Part shown: in pieces, positions 8,856 through 17,284 of the stretch | How the letters are laid out: each line of letters starts with the position of its first letter | Numbering within the stretch: the first letter of the stretch is position 1 | Assembly: GCA_016702745.1 (NCBI GenBank) | Contig: JADJDJ010000001.1 | Span: 372,001 to 436,000 of the forward strand | Source of the DNA: Chitinophagaceae bacterium | Lineage (GTDB): Bacteria; Bacteroidota; Bacteroidia; Chitinophagales; Chitinophagaceae | DNA length: 64,000 nt | Direction: 5' to 3' | Position numbers and translations under genes: made by a program | The notes under the pieces: model-generated | Told to the model about the DNA's origin: nothing | The model's database searches: none | What the model saw: only the letters and a program-made list of their open reading frames with translations

Positions 8856-10558
8856 ATGAATGGGATTTCAGGCTTAGACCAGCTCATCTTTGTCATTTAT
8901 TTCGTACTCGTTGCCGGATACGGTTACTGGGTATATCAAAAAAAGAAAAAAACCTCTGTAACTGCTTCTCATGATTATTTCCTGGCAGAAGGCTCGCTTA
9001 CCTGGTGGGCGATCGGTGGCTCTTTGATTGCATCCAACATCTCGGCAAAGCAATTCGTCGGGATGAGTGGTAACGGTTATTTTGTAGGAATCGCAGTAGC
9101 CGCCTATGAGTGGATTGCTGCCCTTGCATTAATCATTATTGCCGTTTGGTTCATGCCGGTTTATCTCAAGAACAAGATCTATACGATGCCGCAATTCCTC
9201 AAAAAAAGGTACAATGAAACGGTATCCCTGATCATGGCCATTTTCTGGTTGCTCCTCTATGTTTTTGTGAACCTTACTTCTATCCTCTACCTCGGTGCCA
9301 TTGCCATCAGCGGACTGATTGGCCCTGAGTACCTGCATACGGTCATGCTTTTACTGGCAGTATTTGCACTGGTGATTACACTGGGCGGGATGAAAGTGAT
9401 CGGTTATACGGATGTAATCCAGGTAGCCGTCCTGATCATCGGCGGATTTGCCACCATCTATTTTGCATTGACTATCGTCAGTGAAAAATTTGGTCTGGGT
9501 CGTGATGCTATCGCTGGTTTTAAAACACTGATTCAACAGGCACCAGATCATTTCACATGATCCTTAAAAAGCCAACGGCAGCCAGTTCGCAGGAAGACAT
9601 TAATAAATACCTGATCCTTCCCGGTATCGCCATGTATTTCGCCGGGCAATGGATTGTGAACCTGAACTACTGGGGTTGTAACCAATATATCACACAACGT
9701 GCATTGGGTGCTGATCTGCAAACCGCCCGTAAAGGGATTCTCTTCGCCGGTTTCCTGAAACTCCTCATGCCAATCATTGTCATGCTTCCTGGTATCGCTG
9801 CTTATGTGTTGCATCAGAACGGACACCTGGAAGGATTGAGAGGAATGGATGATGCCTACTCTGCCATCCTGGGATTCCTGCCTTCCGGTTTAAAAGGTTT
9901 GGCGATTGCAGCATTGACAGCAGCCATTGTCGCGTCTTTGGCCGGCAAACTCAATAGTATATCCACCATCTATACGCTGGATATACATATGAAATATTTT
10001 AAAAAGAAAACGGATGAAATCACCGGCGAATCTGCTGAAAAGAAAATGGTATGGGTGGGCAAACTGGCAGCATTGGCTTCGATAGCACTGGCCGTGATAT
10101 TCGAATGGAAAGACCTGCTCGGTATCAGTGGTGAAGGTGGATTTACTTTTATCCAGAAATATACCGGCTTTATCAGTCCGGGTGTATTTGCCATGTTCAT
10201 CCTCGGTCTTTTCTGGAAGCGCACCACCGGAGCAGCAGCAGTGGCTGGTCTGATCACCGGTTTCCTGCTGGCGATTTTCTTCAACAGTTTTGCGGTACAG
10301 ATTTTCGGGCATGAAACATTACTGTACACAGCCTATCCAAACGGTAAGGGCGGGTATGAAATTCCATTCCTGATCAATATGGGCTGGGCCTTCTTCTTCA
10401 CCATGGTGGTGATGATCGGTATCAGTCTCTACGGACCAAAGGTAAATCCGAAGGCTTTTGCACTGGATAAAGAAATGTTCAAACTCAAACCTTCTATTAT
10501 TGCGATGATCGTGGTCACCCTGTTCATCCTTACTGCGCTCTATGTGAAATTCTGGTAA
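8856..10558 (+). pseudogene. Sodium/sugar symporter (SSS family) of the arabinose operon, one frameshift
   Basis: Two overlapping frames, 8856-9560 (234 residues) and 9557-10558 (333 residues), together make one SSS-family transporter of about 567 residues, the family's usual length. The first part carries helices 1-6 including the GGSLIASNISAKQF sodium-site helix. The second carries the remaining helices, including SLAGKLNSISTIYTLDI. Joining requires one extra base in CATTTCACATG near 9553, giving DHFHMILKKP. It is the last gene before a strong terminator, 41 bases after araA, and so most likely imports L-arabinose across the inner membrane. A single small indel in an otherwise conserved gene suggests a sequence error or very recent damage. 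Confidence 0.88.
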
Positions 10559-10586
10559 GGAATCAATCAGATCGGAATAAAATATA

Positions 10587-10633
10587 CAAAGCTGTCATTT
10601 TTCGCGGTGCGGAAATGACAGCTTTGTTGCTTT
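10587..10633 (+). terminator. Rho-independent terminator after the arabinose operon
   Basis: A perfect 14-bp inverted repeat (10587-10600 with 10613-10626, left arm CAAAGCTGTCATTT) encloses a 12-base loop and runs into a T-rich tail (TTGCTTTTAG). It lies 29 bases after the symporter stop and 44 bases before the HAD gene, so it separates the arabinose operon from the next unit. Confidence 0.88.
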
Positions 10634-10670
10634 TAGGGCTGGCGCCATTTTACCTGTATTTTCGCGGAGT

Positions 10671-11324
10671 ATGAAGAAAAAAGCATTGCTATTCGATCTC
10701 AATGGAACCATGATCAATGATATGCAGTACCATATCAAGGCATGGCATCGAATCCTGAATCAACTGGGCGCTGATCTGAGCATGGAAAGGGTAAAAGAAG
10801 AATGTTACGGCAAGAATGATGAATTACTGGATAGAATTTTTCCGGGACGGTTCACGGAGGAAGAAAAAAGCAAAATGAGCCTGGCAAAAGAAAAACAATA
10901 CCAGGAGCAGTTCCGGCCGCATTTGAGATTATTGCCCGGTCTTGATCATTTTCTGAAACAGGCCTATGCCGGTAAAATGTATATGGCCATTGGTTCTGCT
11001 GCCATCCCTTACAATATTGATTTCGTCATAGATTATTTTCAGATCCGTTATTATTTCGGAGCCATCGTCAGTGCCAATGATGTTCGCATCAGCAAACCCG
11101 ATCCGGAAACCTTTCTCTCCTGCGCCCGTATCTTACAGGTGGATCCTGCCGATTGTATTGTATTTGAAGATGCACCCAAAGGAGTGGAAGCCGCAGCAAG
11201 AGCCGGTATGAAAGCCATTGTGATCACGACCATGCATAACGCAGAAGAATTCTCGGGGATGTCAAATGTGTTGTTTTTTACCAAGGATTATCATCATCCA
11301 CAGGTACTCGAACTGCTGGATTGA
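10671..11324 (+). CDS. HAD-superfamily phosphatase, beta-phosphoglucomutase-like
   Basis: A 217-residue HAD hydrolase with a helical cap (about residues 15-85). Motif I is FDLNGTMI, with the nucleophile Asp9 present but the second acidic residue replaced by Asn11. Motif II lies in MAIGSAA, and motifs III/IV are KPDPETF and VFEDAPKGVEAA. The family acts on sugar phosphates; the substrate is unknown. The Asn would be unusual for a true mutase or phosphatase, where this position is the general acid/base, although DLNGTM forms may be recurrent in this phylum. It sits between the arabinose and fucose clusters. Confidence 0.85.
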   Translation: MKKKALLFDLNGTMINDMQYHIKAWHRILNQLGADLSMERVKEECYGKNDELLDRIFPGRFTEEEKSKMSLAKEKQYQEQFRPHLRLLPGLDHFLKQAYAGKMYMAIGSAAIPYNIDFVIDYFQIRYYFGAIVSANDVRISKPDPETFLSCARILQVDPADCIVFEDAPKGVEAAARAGMKAIVITTMHNAEEFSGMSNVLFFTKDYHHPQVLELLD

Positions 11325-11446
11325 TCTGGGCAATAAATTATTTTGATCCGGAACATGTCAGGTAATCTTGTGTTTTTTTTTGACTAGAGAAATGCCCACT
11401 TTTGAATTTTTATTTAACAGCAGAACAAATGAACAGGGAATGATGA

Positions 11447-11978
11447 ATAAAGAACTATGGCAAGGATCAGCTGACCTTGTACAAAGATCCAATAGAACAG
11501 TTCAGGATAACACTGGAAAGTAATTGGAGGGAAATTGCAGCATATTAAAGGACTGGATACCATAAAAGAAATCCTGAAAACGGAACAGGAAAAAGGCTTG
11601 CTGGTTGCTGATTTGGTTTGTGGGACTACGCCTGATCCAAAGCAATTCTTCGAAAATAAAACGGCAGAATTTTTAAAAGATATTCATCTGACTTGCCTGG
11701 AAGCAGTAATCGGCGTAGCGGAGAATGGGACAGTCTGGATTCCCGAATCCGCCATGGGTAACCGGCTGATCCCCTTTATTTGTCAGCACCTCATCATTAT
11801 ATTGCATAAGGATAAAATTGTATCCACGATGCACCAGGCTTACGAACAGATCAATACATTTGAAGAAGGGTTTGGCGTTTTCCTGGCGGGCCCTTCCAAA
11901 ACAGCCGATATTGAACAATCCCTGGTGATTGGAGCCCATGGGGCCAGAAGCCTTCGGGTTTTCCTGATAGAAAATTAG
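11447..11978 (+). pseudogene. LUD-domain (LutC-like) protein, N-terminal frame disrupted
   Basis: The frame from 11535 (a TTG) to 11978 encodes the core of a LUD-domain protein: AVIGVAENGTVWIPES, the AGPSKTADIEQSLVIGAHGARSLRVFLI ending, and a typical conserved order. LUD proteins such as LutC take part in L-lactate oxidation. The upstream stretch 11447-11548 in another frame reads YKDPIEQF...LESNWREIAAY, which fits a LutC-type N-terminal region, so the real gene probably starts near 11430-11460 and is broken by one or two indels. LutA and LutB are not nearby. In this cluster it may deal with lactate released from deoxy-sugar breakdown (inference). Confidence 0.65.
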
Positions 11979-12002
11979 TTGAGGTCATTTAATAAAGTCA
12001 TT

Positions 12003-12347
12003 ATGCCGCGTTATTGCTTTGCACTGGATATGAAAGCGGATGAAACACTCATCCGGGAATATGTAGCCTATCATGAAAAGGTATGGCCGGAAATCCTGGA
12101 CAGCATTACGGGATCCGGAATCACCCAAATGGAAATTTACCGGGTATCCAATCGCCTGTTCATGATCATGGAGACGGCTGAAAACTTTAGCTTTGAATCA
12201 AAAGCAGCTGCAGATGCCTCCAGTGAAAAAGTACAGGAATGGGAAAACCTGATGTGGAAATACCAGCAGGCCATCCCAGGAGGGCAAGCCGGAGAAAAAT
12301 GGCGGTTGATGGATAAAATTTTCGATCTGCAATTGGCTGTAAAATAA
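12003..12347 (+). CDS. RhaM-family mutarotase, probably for L-fucose
   Basis: A 114-residue member of the L-rhamnose mutarotase superfamily. It shows EYVAYHEKVWPEI with His24 at the catalytic position, the MEIYRVSNRLFMIMET strand, and the paired region WENLMWKYQQ. It differs clearly from the RhaM at 946 and lies directly before deoxy-sugar oxidation genes, so an L-fucose mutarotase role is likely (inference from context). The ATG at 12003 is chosen over the in-frame TTG at 11979, because it aligns with family N-termini; it starts 24 bases after the LUD stop. Confidence 0.82.
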   Translation: MPRYCFALDMKADETLIREYVAYHEKVWPEILDSITGSGITQMEIYRVSNRLFMIMETAENFSFESKAAADASSEKVQEWENLMWKYQQAIPGGQAGEKWRLMDKIFDLQLAVK

Positions 12348-12352
12348 AATCT

Positions 12353-13114
12353 ATGTTCAGGTTAGATCATAAAATCGCAGTAGTCACCGGAGCCGCCAGC
12401 GGTATCGGCAGGGCCGTAGCCGGATTATTTGTCAGACAGGGAGCCATTATTCACTTGCTTGACCTGAATAAGGAAGCACTCGGTATTGCACAGGAAGAAA
12501 TCAGCGCCGACGGAACCGCTACCTCTCATGCATTGGATGTGACCGACCAGGCAGCCGTAGTGGCACTGATGAAAAAAATCGGGCGTATTGATATACTGGT
12601 CAATTGCGCCGGGATATCGCATATCGGTAAAGCAGATACAACCAGTGAACAGGATTTTGACCGCATCTTTCAGGTGAATGTAAAAGGAATTTATAATTGT
12701 CTCCATGCCGCTTTACCCATTATGCAGGAACAAAGATCCGGGGCCATTCTCAATATGGCATCAATTGCCAATCATGTGGGTTTACAGGATCGCTTTGCCT
12801 ATAGTATGAGCAAGGGGGCTGTTGTGGGCATGACCCTTTCTGTCGCCCGTGATTATTTGCCTTTCGGAATCCGTTGCAATGCTATTTCTCCGGCCAGGGT
12901 TCATACTTCCTTTGTTGATAATTTTCTGGCTAAGAATTATCCAGGAAGGGAAGAAGAAATGTTTAAAAAATTATCAGCATCCCAACCCATCGGCCGCATG
13001 GCCACACCTGCTGAAGTGGCCCATCTCGTATTATACCTCTGTTCGGAAGAAGCCTCTTTTATTACGGGCTGCGATTATCCTTTTGACGGCGGGTTTATTA
13101 ATTTGAATAACTGA
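12353..13114 (+). CDS. SDR oxidoreductase, likely 2-keto-3-deoxy-L-fuconate dehydrogenase
   Basis: A 253-residue classical short-chain dehydrogenase. The cofactor motif TGAASGIG (12-19), NCAG (84-87), Ser137 and the YSMSK catalytic pair Tyr150/Lys154 are all present. It ends with a GCDYPFDGGF substrate-loop segment. It starts 5 bases after the mutarotase and precedes an FAH-family hydrolase. That order fits the oxidative L-fucose route, where 2-keto-3-deoxy-L-fuconate is oxidised to the 2,4-diketo acid. The SDR fold alone does not fix the substrate. Confidence 0.85.
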   Translation: MFRLDHKIAVVTGAASGIGRAVAGLFVRQGAIIHLLDLNKEALGIAQEEISADGTATSHALDVTDQAAVVALMKKIGRIDILVNCAGISHIGKADTTSEQDFDRIFQVNVKGIYNCLHAALPIMQEQRSGAILNMASIANHVGLQDRFAYSMSKGAVVGMTLSVARDYLPFGIRCNAISPARVHTSFVDNFLAKNYPGREEEMFKKLSASQPIGRMATPAEVAHLVLYLCSEEASFITGCDYPFDGGFINLNN

Positions 13115-13136
13115 TCATTGAACTAATAACAGTAAC

Positions 13137-13994
13137 ATGAAACTCATTCGTTTTGGTGAAGCCGGAAAAGAAAAGCCCGGTGTGCATATTAATGGGGTGG
13201 ATTATGATGTATCCGGTTTTATCCAGGATTATAATGCCCCCTTCTTTGAAAATGGTGGATTGCCCCATCTGGGATGGATGCTGGAGCAACACAAAGAAAT
13301 GTTGCGAAAAGTTCCGGAAGGATCACGTACCGGTTGCCCGGTCGCAAACCCTTCTAAAATTGTATGTATTGGTTTGAATTATGCAGATCATGCCAAAGAA
13401 ACCGGCGCTACGCCACCGGCAGAACCGGTCATATTCATGAAAGCCACCAGTTCCATCACAGGCCCTTATGATCCGATCATCATTCCAAAGAATTCCGTTA
13501 AAACAGACTGGGAAGTAGAACTGGCAATAGTCATTGGTAAAAAAGCCAGTTATGTGGAAGAAGCAGATGCCATGGATCATGTGGCGGGTTATGTACTGCA
13601 CAATGATGTCAGCGAACGAGCCTTTCAATTAGAAATGGGAGGTACCTGGGACAAGGGCAAGGGATGTGATAGTTTTGCCCCACTGGGTCCCTGGCTGGTA
13701 ACAAAAGATGAAATAGCGGATGTTAATCAGCTTCGGCTATGGCTCACCGTGAATGGTAAAAAAATGCAGGATAGTACTACGGCCAATCTCATTTTCAATA
13801 TTCCTTTTTTAATCAGCTACGTTTCACGTTTCATGACCTTATTGCCAGGGGATATTATTTCAACAGGTACACCGGCCGGGGTCGGACTCGGTTTCAACCC
13901 ACCCGTTTACTTAAAGCCGGGTGATGTGGTGGAACTGGGGATTGATGGACTCGGTACATCGAAACAGGTTTGTGTGGAATGGAGGAGAGGCTAA
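13137..13994 (+). CDS. FAH-family hydrolase, likely 2,4-diketo-3-deoxy-L-fuconate hydrolase
   Basis: A 285-residue fumarylacetoacetate-hydrolase-fold enzyme. Metal ligands of the E-x-E...D pattern are seen in WEVELAIVIG and VLHNDVSERA, with the preceding CIGLNYADHAKE segment and the GTPAGVGLG loop typical of the family. Members split 2,4-diketo-3-deoxy acids into pyruvate and a hydroxyacid; with L-fuconate derivatives the second product is L-lactate. It lies 22 bases after the dehydrogenase. Length and motifs are normal. The substrate is inferred from neighbours. Confidence 0.86.
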   Translation: MKLIRFGEAGKEKPGVHINGVDYDVSGFIQDYNAPFFENGGLPHLGWMLEQHKEMLRKVPEGSRTGCPVANPSKIVCIGLNYADHAKETGATPPAEPVIFMKATSSITGPYDPIIIPKNSVKTDWEVELAIVIGKKASYVEEADAMDHVAGYVLHNDVSERAFQLEMGGTWDKGKGCDSFAPLGPWLVTKDEIADVNQLRLWLTVNGKKMQDSTTANLIFNIPFLISYVSRFMTLLPGDIISTGTPAGVGLGFNPPVYLKPGDVVELGIDGLGTSKQVCVEWRRG

Positions 13995-14145
13995 TGGCAA
14001 GTGGTGAGTGGCAAGTAGCGAGTAGGGTTCAGAAGATGGGGGCCAGATAGCTATCGGTAGGGGAATGGGGTTCGGGTGTTATTTTATTTTGAATTTTAAA
14101 TGTTGAATGTTGAATTGGATAAAATGAGCATTTTCTTATTCAACA
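13995..14145. repeat. Low-complexity intergenic repeats and stem-loop after the FAH gene
   Basis: Bases 13995-14035 are short GTGGCAAGTAGCGAGTAG-like units, 14085-14116 are repeated TTTTGAATTTTAAATGTTGAATGTTGAATT, and 14108-14145 can fold with TGTTGAAT paired to ATTCAACA around an inner AAAATG/CATTTT hairpin. Such simple repeats look like slipped-strand intergenic filler. The stem-loop has no clear U-tract, so termination is uncertain. Confidence 0.5.
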
Positions 14146-14165
14146 AACGTAGCCGTTTAAGAAAC

Positions 14166-14257
14166 TGATAGACTGATGACTGTCTACTGATGACTGTCGA
14201 CTGATGGCTGCCGACTGTTGCCTCTCGACTCATGACTATCGACTAATGACTATCGAC
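14166..14257. repeat. 14-bp degenerate tandem repeat
   Basis: Six consecutive 14-base units from 14174 to 14257 (TGATGACTGTCTAC, TGATGACTGTCGAC, TGATGGCTGCCGAC, TGTTGCCTCTCGAC, TCATGACTATCGAC, TAATGACTATCGAC), with a partial unit at 14166-14173. There are no spacers, so this is not CRISPR. It lies in the leader of the fucose dehydrogenase gene. Confidence 0.85.
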
Positions 14258-14316
14258 TTCAACGCTGAAAAAACAGAAAACAATAAAAGCTTACATAAAC
14301 GATTAATTTGTAAAAA

Positions 14317-15099
14317 ATGGATCTCGGTTTACAAAACAAGGTCATCATCGTTACCGGTGGTGCCAAAGGAATCGGAGAAGGCATCGCCATACTGCTTGCC
14401 AAAGAAGGCGCACAGGTTGCCATTGTAGGCAGGAATGCAACAGATAATGAAAAGACAGTACAGGCCATCATCGCTGCCGGCGGAAAAGCGGTAGGCGTAC
14501 AGGCTGAATTGTCCTTGCCCGCCGAATGTGAGCAGGCAGTAAAATCAGTGACTGATCGTTTTGGTCGTATTGATGGATTGGTAAACAATGCAGGAGTCAA
14601 TGATGGGGTAGGACTGGAAAGCGGCAACTATGAAAAATTCATGGTTTCCCTACACAAGAACCTGGTACATTATTATCTGATGGCACAACATGCCTTACCC
14701 TGGCTCAAACAAAGCAAGGGGAGTATCGTTAATATTACGTCCAAAACAGCAGAAACAGGACAGGGAAATACTTCGGCTTATGCAGCTGCTAACGGTGGCC
14801 GCAATGCCCTCACCCGTGAATGGGCGGTGGAATTACTCAAGTATGGTATCCGGGTGAATGCCGTGGTGGTGGCCGAATGTTTTACCCCACTCTACCAGAC
14901 CTGGATACAGACCTTTGCCAATCCGGAGAAAAAATTGGAGGAGATCACCGATAAAATTCCTTTTGAAAAAAGAATGACAACAGCCGAAGAACTGGCCAAT
15001 ATGGTTGCCTTTTTGTTATCGGAAAGATCCAGTCATACCACCGGCCAGCTCATCCATGTGGATGGAGGCTATGTGCACCTCGACCGCGCACTTTTATAA
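14317..15099 (+). CDS. L-fucose dehydrogenase-like SDR with Asn in place of the catalytic Lys
   Basis: A 260-residue SDR closely resembling L-fucose dehydrogenases, which oxidise L-fucose to the lactone. Seen: TGGAKGIG (13-20), NNAGVNDGVGLE, SLHKNLVHYY, Ser142, Tyr155, the ALTREWAVELLKYGIRVN segment and the terminal SSHTTGQLIHVDGGYVHLDRA. The YxxxK motif reads YAAAN: codon 159 (14791-14793, AAC) is Asn rather than Lys. Activity may be altered or the lineage may use another residue. It is separated from the other fucose genes by 322 bases of repeats, so it may have its own promoter. Confidence 0.88.
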   Translation: MDLGLQNKVIIVTGGAKGIGEGIAILLAKEGAQVAIVGRNATDNEKTVQAIIAAGGKAVGVQAELSLPAECEQAVKSVTDRFGRIDGLVNNAGVNDGVGLESGNYEKFMVSLHKNLVHYYLMAQHALPWLKQSKGSIVNITSKTAETGQGNTSAYAAANGGRNALTREWAVELLKYGIRVNAVVVAECFTPLYQTWIQTFANPEKKLEEITDKIPFEKRMTTAEELANMVAFLLSERSSHTTGQLIHVDGGYVHLDRALL

Positions 15100-15119
15100 G
15101 GATGCCTTAAATTAGCAGG

Positions 15120-15530
15120 ATGAAGATTGTTTTCCTTTCCCTGCTGATACATCTCTCCATGCTGGCCGCTTCCCAGGATGACAGCACCCTGGTGCAGGCA
15201 AAGCTATTTTTACCCGCACATATTGTCAAAGGACTCTCGCCCACCCAGTCATTGGCCATACATTATATTAAGGAAGATGCAACCGGCCGCATGCAGACTG
15301 GAAAGTTCATAGCCAAAAAAGGGAAAGAAAATCAGTATAGTTTTTTCTTACATCATACCATGTACTTCAGATTGGTATTTGTGGCCGGCGAATACAGTGC
15401 CCAGTTATTTTGCGTGGATAACAGGAAAGGAAATGTATTGGAAGAATACGATTTTAATATCCTGCTCGAGAAAAAACTTTTTGATCCAAAGGATTTACAA
15501 TTCATGGCACCTTGTGTGCAGCGGGAGTAG
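15120..15530 (+). CDS. Small secreted protein of unknown function
   Basis: A 136-residue protein with an N-terminal signal peptide (cleavage near LAAS, residue 18). The rest alternates hydrophobic and polar residues like a beta-sandwich, with no motif I recognise. It starts 20 bases after the fucose dehydrogenase and may be co-transcribed. Beta-rich content and export suggest a periplasmic or surface protein; function unknown. Confidence 0.7.
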   Translation: MKIVFLSLLIHLSMLAASQDDSTLVQAKLFLPAHIVKGLSPTQSLAIHYIKEDATGRMQTGKFIAKKGKENQYSFFLHHTMYFRLVFVAGEYSAQLFCVDNRKGNVLEEYDFNILLEKKLFDPKDLQFMAPCVQRE

Positions 15531-15741
15531 AAATAAGAAATCAGATATAGTGATGTTTTGTTTTACTATTGAATATGGCAGTCCGAGAGTTAAGTACAAT
15601 TTGAGTTTTACGAGTCAGGAAAAATTGTTTGATATTAGAGTTTGGGTATTGCGTTAATTGTATACCGGTCTTATTCCCTGCCAGGTAGATTGGACATTGA
15701 AATAAATGTGCATATGGAGCTGGAAGAACCTGGTAAAACTC

Positions 15742-16758
15742 TCATTCTTCGGCCTTAAGATAATTCACCGTTATTTTCTTCAGCTTAAAATAGGTATACT
15801 GGTAAAATCCGTTAACGCCACCTAAGGTTTGGAAATCAGTTCGGCTTGGATTTACATTACCAATGCCAATTCTGCACTCAATCGTGCTGCCGGGGAATAC
15901 ATAACCCGAAAACGTTATAGAACAACTGTCCTGCCCCACAGTATAATCTTCAAACTCAGTAGTTTGCACTGTCGCTGGCACCAGGTTTACCGCCTGGCAA
16001 TACCAGGGGGTGGAGTTGAATCCATTGGAATATTTTTTCGCCAGTAATGCGTTGATGTCAGGTCCGTTCATGCCAGCAGTAGCAATAGTCAGATCTATAC
16101 TGTGCTCCGAGCCATAAGTGTCCCAACCGGTAGAGGACCAGTCATATTCACAGGTAATGAGGGCTGCTACGATAGCCGGATTATTTGGCACAGTGAAAGT
16201 TTCCTTATAACCATACATCATTTGCCCTGTGGTTAGGTAATAAGCCAACACCGGGGGAGGGTATGCATATACAGTGACCAGTTTCCCAATTGAACTATTG
16301 GATAAAGAAGTGTCGGGAACCCTCGGGTTATTGGCTTGATTGTGATGCCGGAATATACCATCAAATGGTGCAGTCTTTATTTGTATCATGGAGTTGCCTA
16401 AAGGCCTGAATTTCATGAATTCATTGCCGGAAAGATCAATCTTTTTTGAACCTGACTTCGTTGTCCTGCTATCACCACCTGGAGCAGGTTTCGATACATT
16501 GATCCTGTTGTAAATCCCTTCCAGAATGCCTTTGTTTTTTAGCAACAGTGCTTTCACGGCAGCCGCCTGTGTATTTTTGGGACTGGCTTTTCTCAGGAGT
16601 ACCTGCATGTCTTCAGTAAATGCCTTATACCCGGCCACTTTTTGCGCCTCTTTAGTGAACTCTCTTACCCTTACTGAATCAGCGGAGTGGAATCTTATTT
16701 GTGCTGTTAAACTGAAGGAAACACTTATGAGCAAAGTAACAAGCAGGGAACGTTTCAT
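15742..16758 (-). CDS. Secreted protein of unknown function, 338 residues
   Basis: A signal peptide (residues 1-19, ending SLTAQ) is followed by a charged helical segment (20-95), a Gly/Ser/Lys-rich linker (about 93-110) and a long beta-rich domain with several aromatic and Cys residues (for example CEYDW, WYCQAV, CSITFSGYVFPG). I recognise no known family. The layout suggests an exported protein with a C-terminal beta-sandwich. It is transcribed alone on the minus strand. A short dyad (16764-16793) lies just before its start codon. Confidence 0.72.
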   Translation of the reverse strand: MKRSLLVTLLISVSFSLTAQIRFHSADSVRVREFTKEAQKVAGYKAFTEDMQVLLRKASPKNTQAAAVKALLLKNKGILEGIYNRINVSKPAPGGDSRTTKSGSKKIDLSGNEFMKFRPLGNSMIQIKTAPFDGIFRHHNQANNPRVPDTSLSNSSIGKLVTVYAYPPPVLAYYLTTGQMMYGYKETFTVPNNPAIVAALITCEYDWSSTGWDTYGSEHSIDLTIATAGMNGPDINALLAKKYSNGFNSTPWYCQAVNLVPATVQTTEFEDYTVGQDSCSITFSGYVFPGSTIECRIGIGNVNPSRTDFQTLGGVNGFYQYTYFKLKKITVNYLKAEE

Positions 16759-16763
16759 AAAAG

Positions 16764-16793
16764 ACCAATTTTATTCAAGTTAATTAAATTGGT
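16764..16793. promoter_or_regulatory. Inverted repeat in the leader of the 15742-16758 gene
   Basis: ACCAATTT (16764-16771) and AAATTGGT (16786-16793) are perfect inverted 8-mers separated by 14 bases. They lie 6 to 35 bases before the minus-strand ATG. It could be a protein-binding site or a leader hairpin covering the ribosome site; no further support. Confidence 0.3.
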
Positions 16794-17284
16794 GAATACT
16801 TTGTATCGGGTCACATGATTAGGTGAGATGCTGGTGGTAATTTGCTGTTTCTGTCTAAAGAGAGGGAAGGCCACAGACATTGGAATGGAATAGTTTTCGG
16901 TCAAATGAGGTTTGAATGGCGGTGTTATATTCACATTGTTTAAAAAGCATCTCCTAATTCAAAATATCACTTTCACCATCCTCACAATTCCCGATACGCT
17001 GGAAATATTACTTTCAATACGTATAATCTCTTATTTGGTTAAATATGCTGTAACAGAGTGACAAAGGTCATAGATTACGGCAGTGATCACACTTAATTTT
17101 ACATCCGTTAAAAGCTGGCACTGAAACAATTGCCGGTACTAAATCCGATTCATATGGAAAATTTACCCCCAACCAGCTATCATACCTGGTATAATCCTTA
17201 AATGCAGTTTTCATTTTGCTGCAACCGGAACTATTCCGGGGCCTGATTGACAGGCTGCCATTTTTCACTTCTAAATTTTAAGTT
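16794..17284. other. Intergenic region between divergent genes, no gene seen
   Basis: The rest of the 526-base gap between the minus-strand gene at 15742 and the plus-strand gene at 17285. A weak minus-strand frame (17068-17268) lacks a signal, family match or neighbour support. I see no RNA gene or strong hairpin. Confidence 0.5.

Noticed and set aside
14166..14257. Repeat array considered as CRISPR
   Set aside because: Units are 14 bases, directly adjacent, degenerate and without spacers or cas genes.
17068..17268. Minus-strand frame with a CKIKCDHC segment
   Set aside because: No start context, no family match and it lies in the leader region of a divergent plus-strand gene; the Cys cluster is likely chance.
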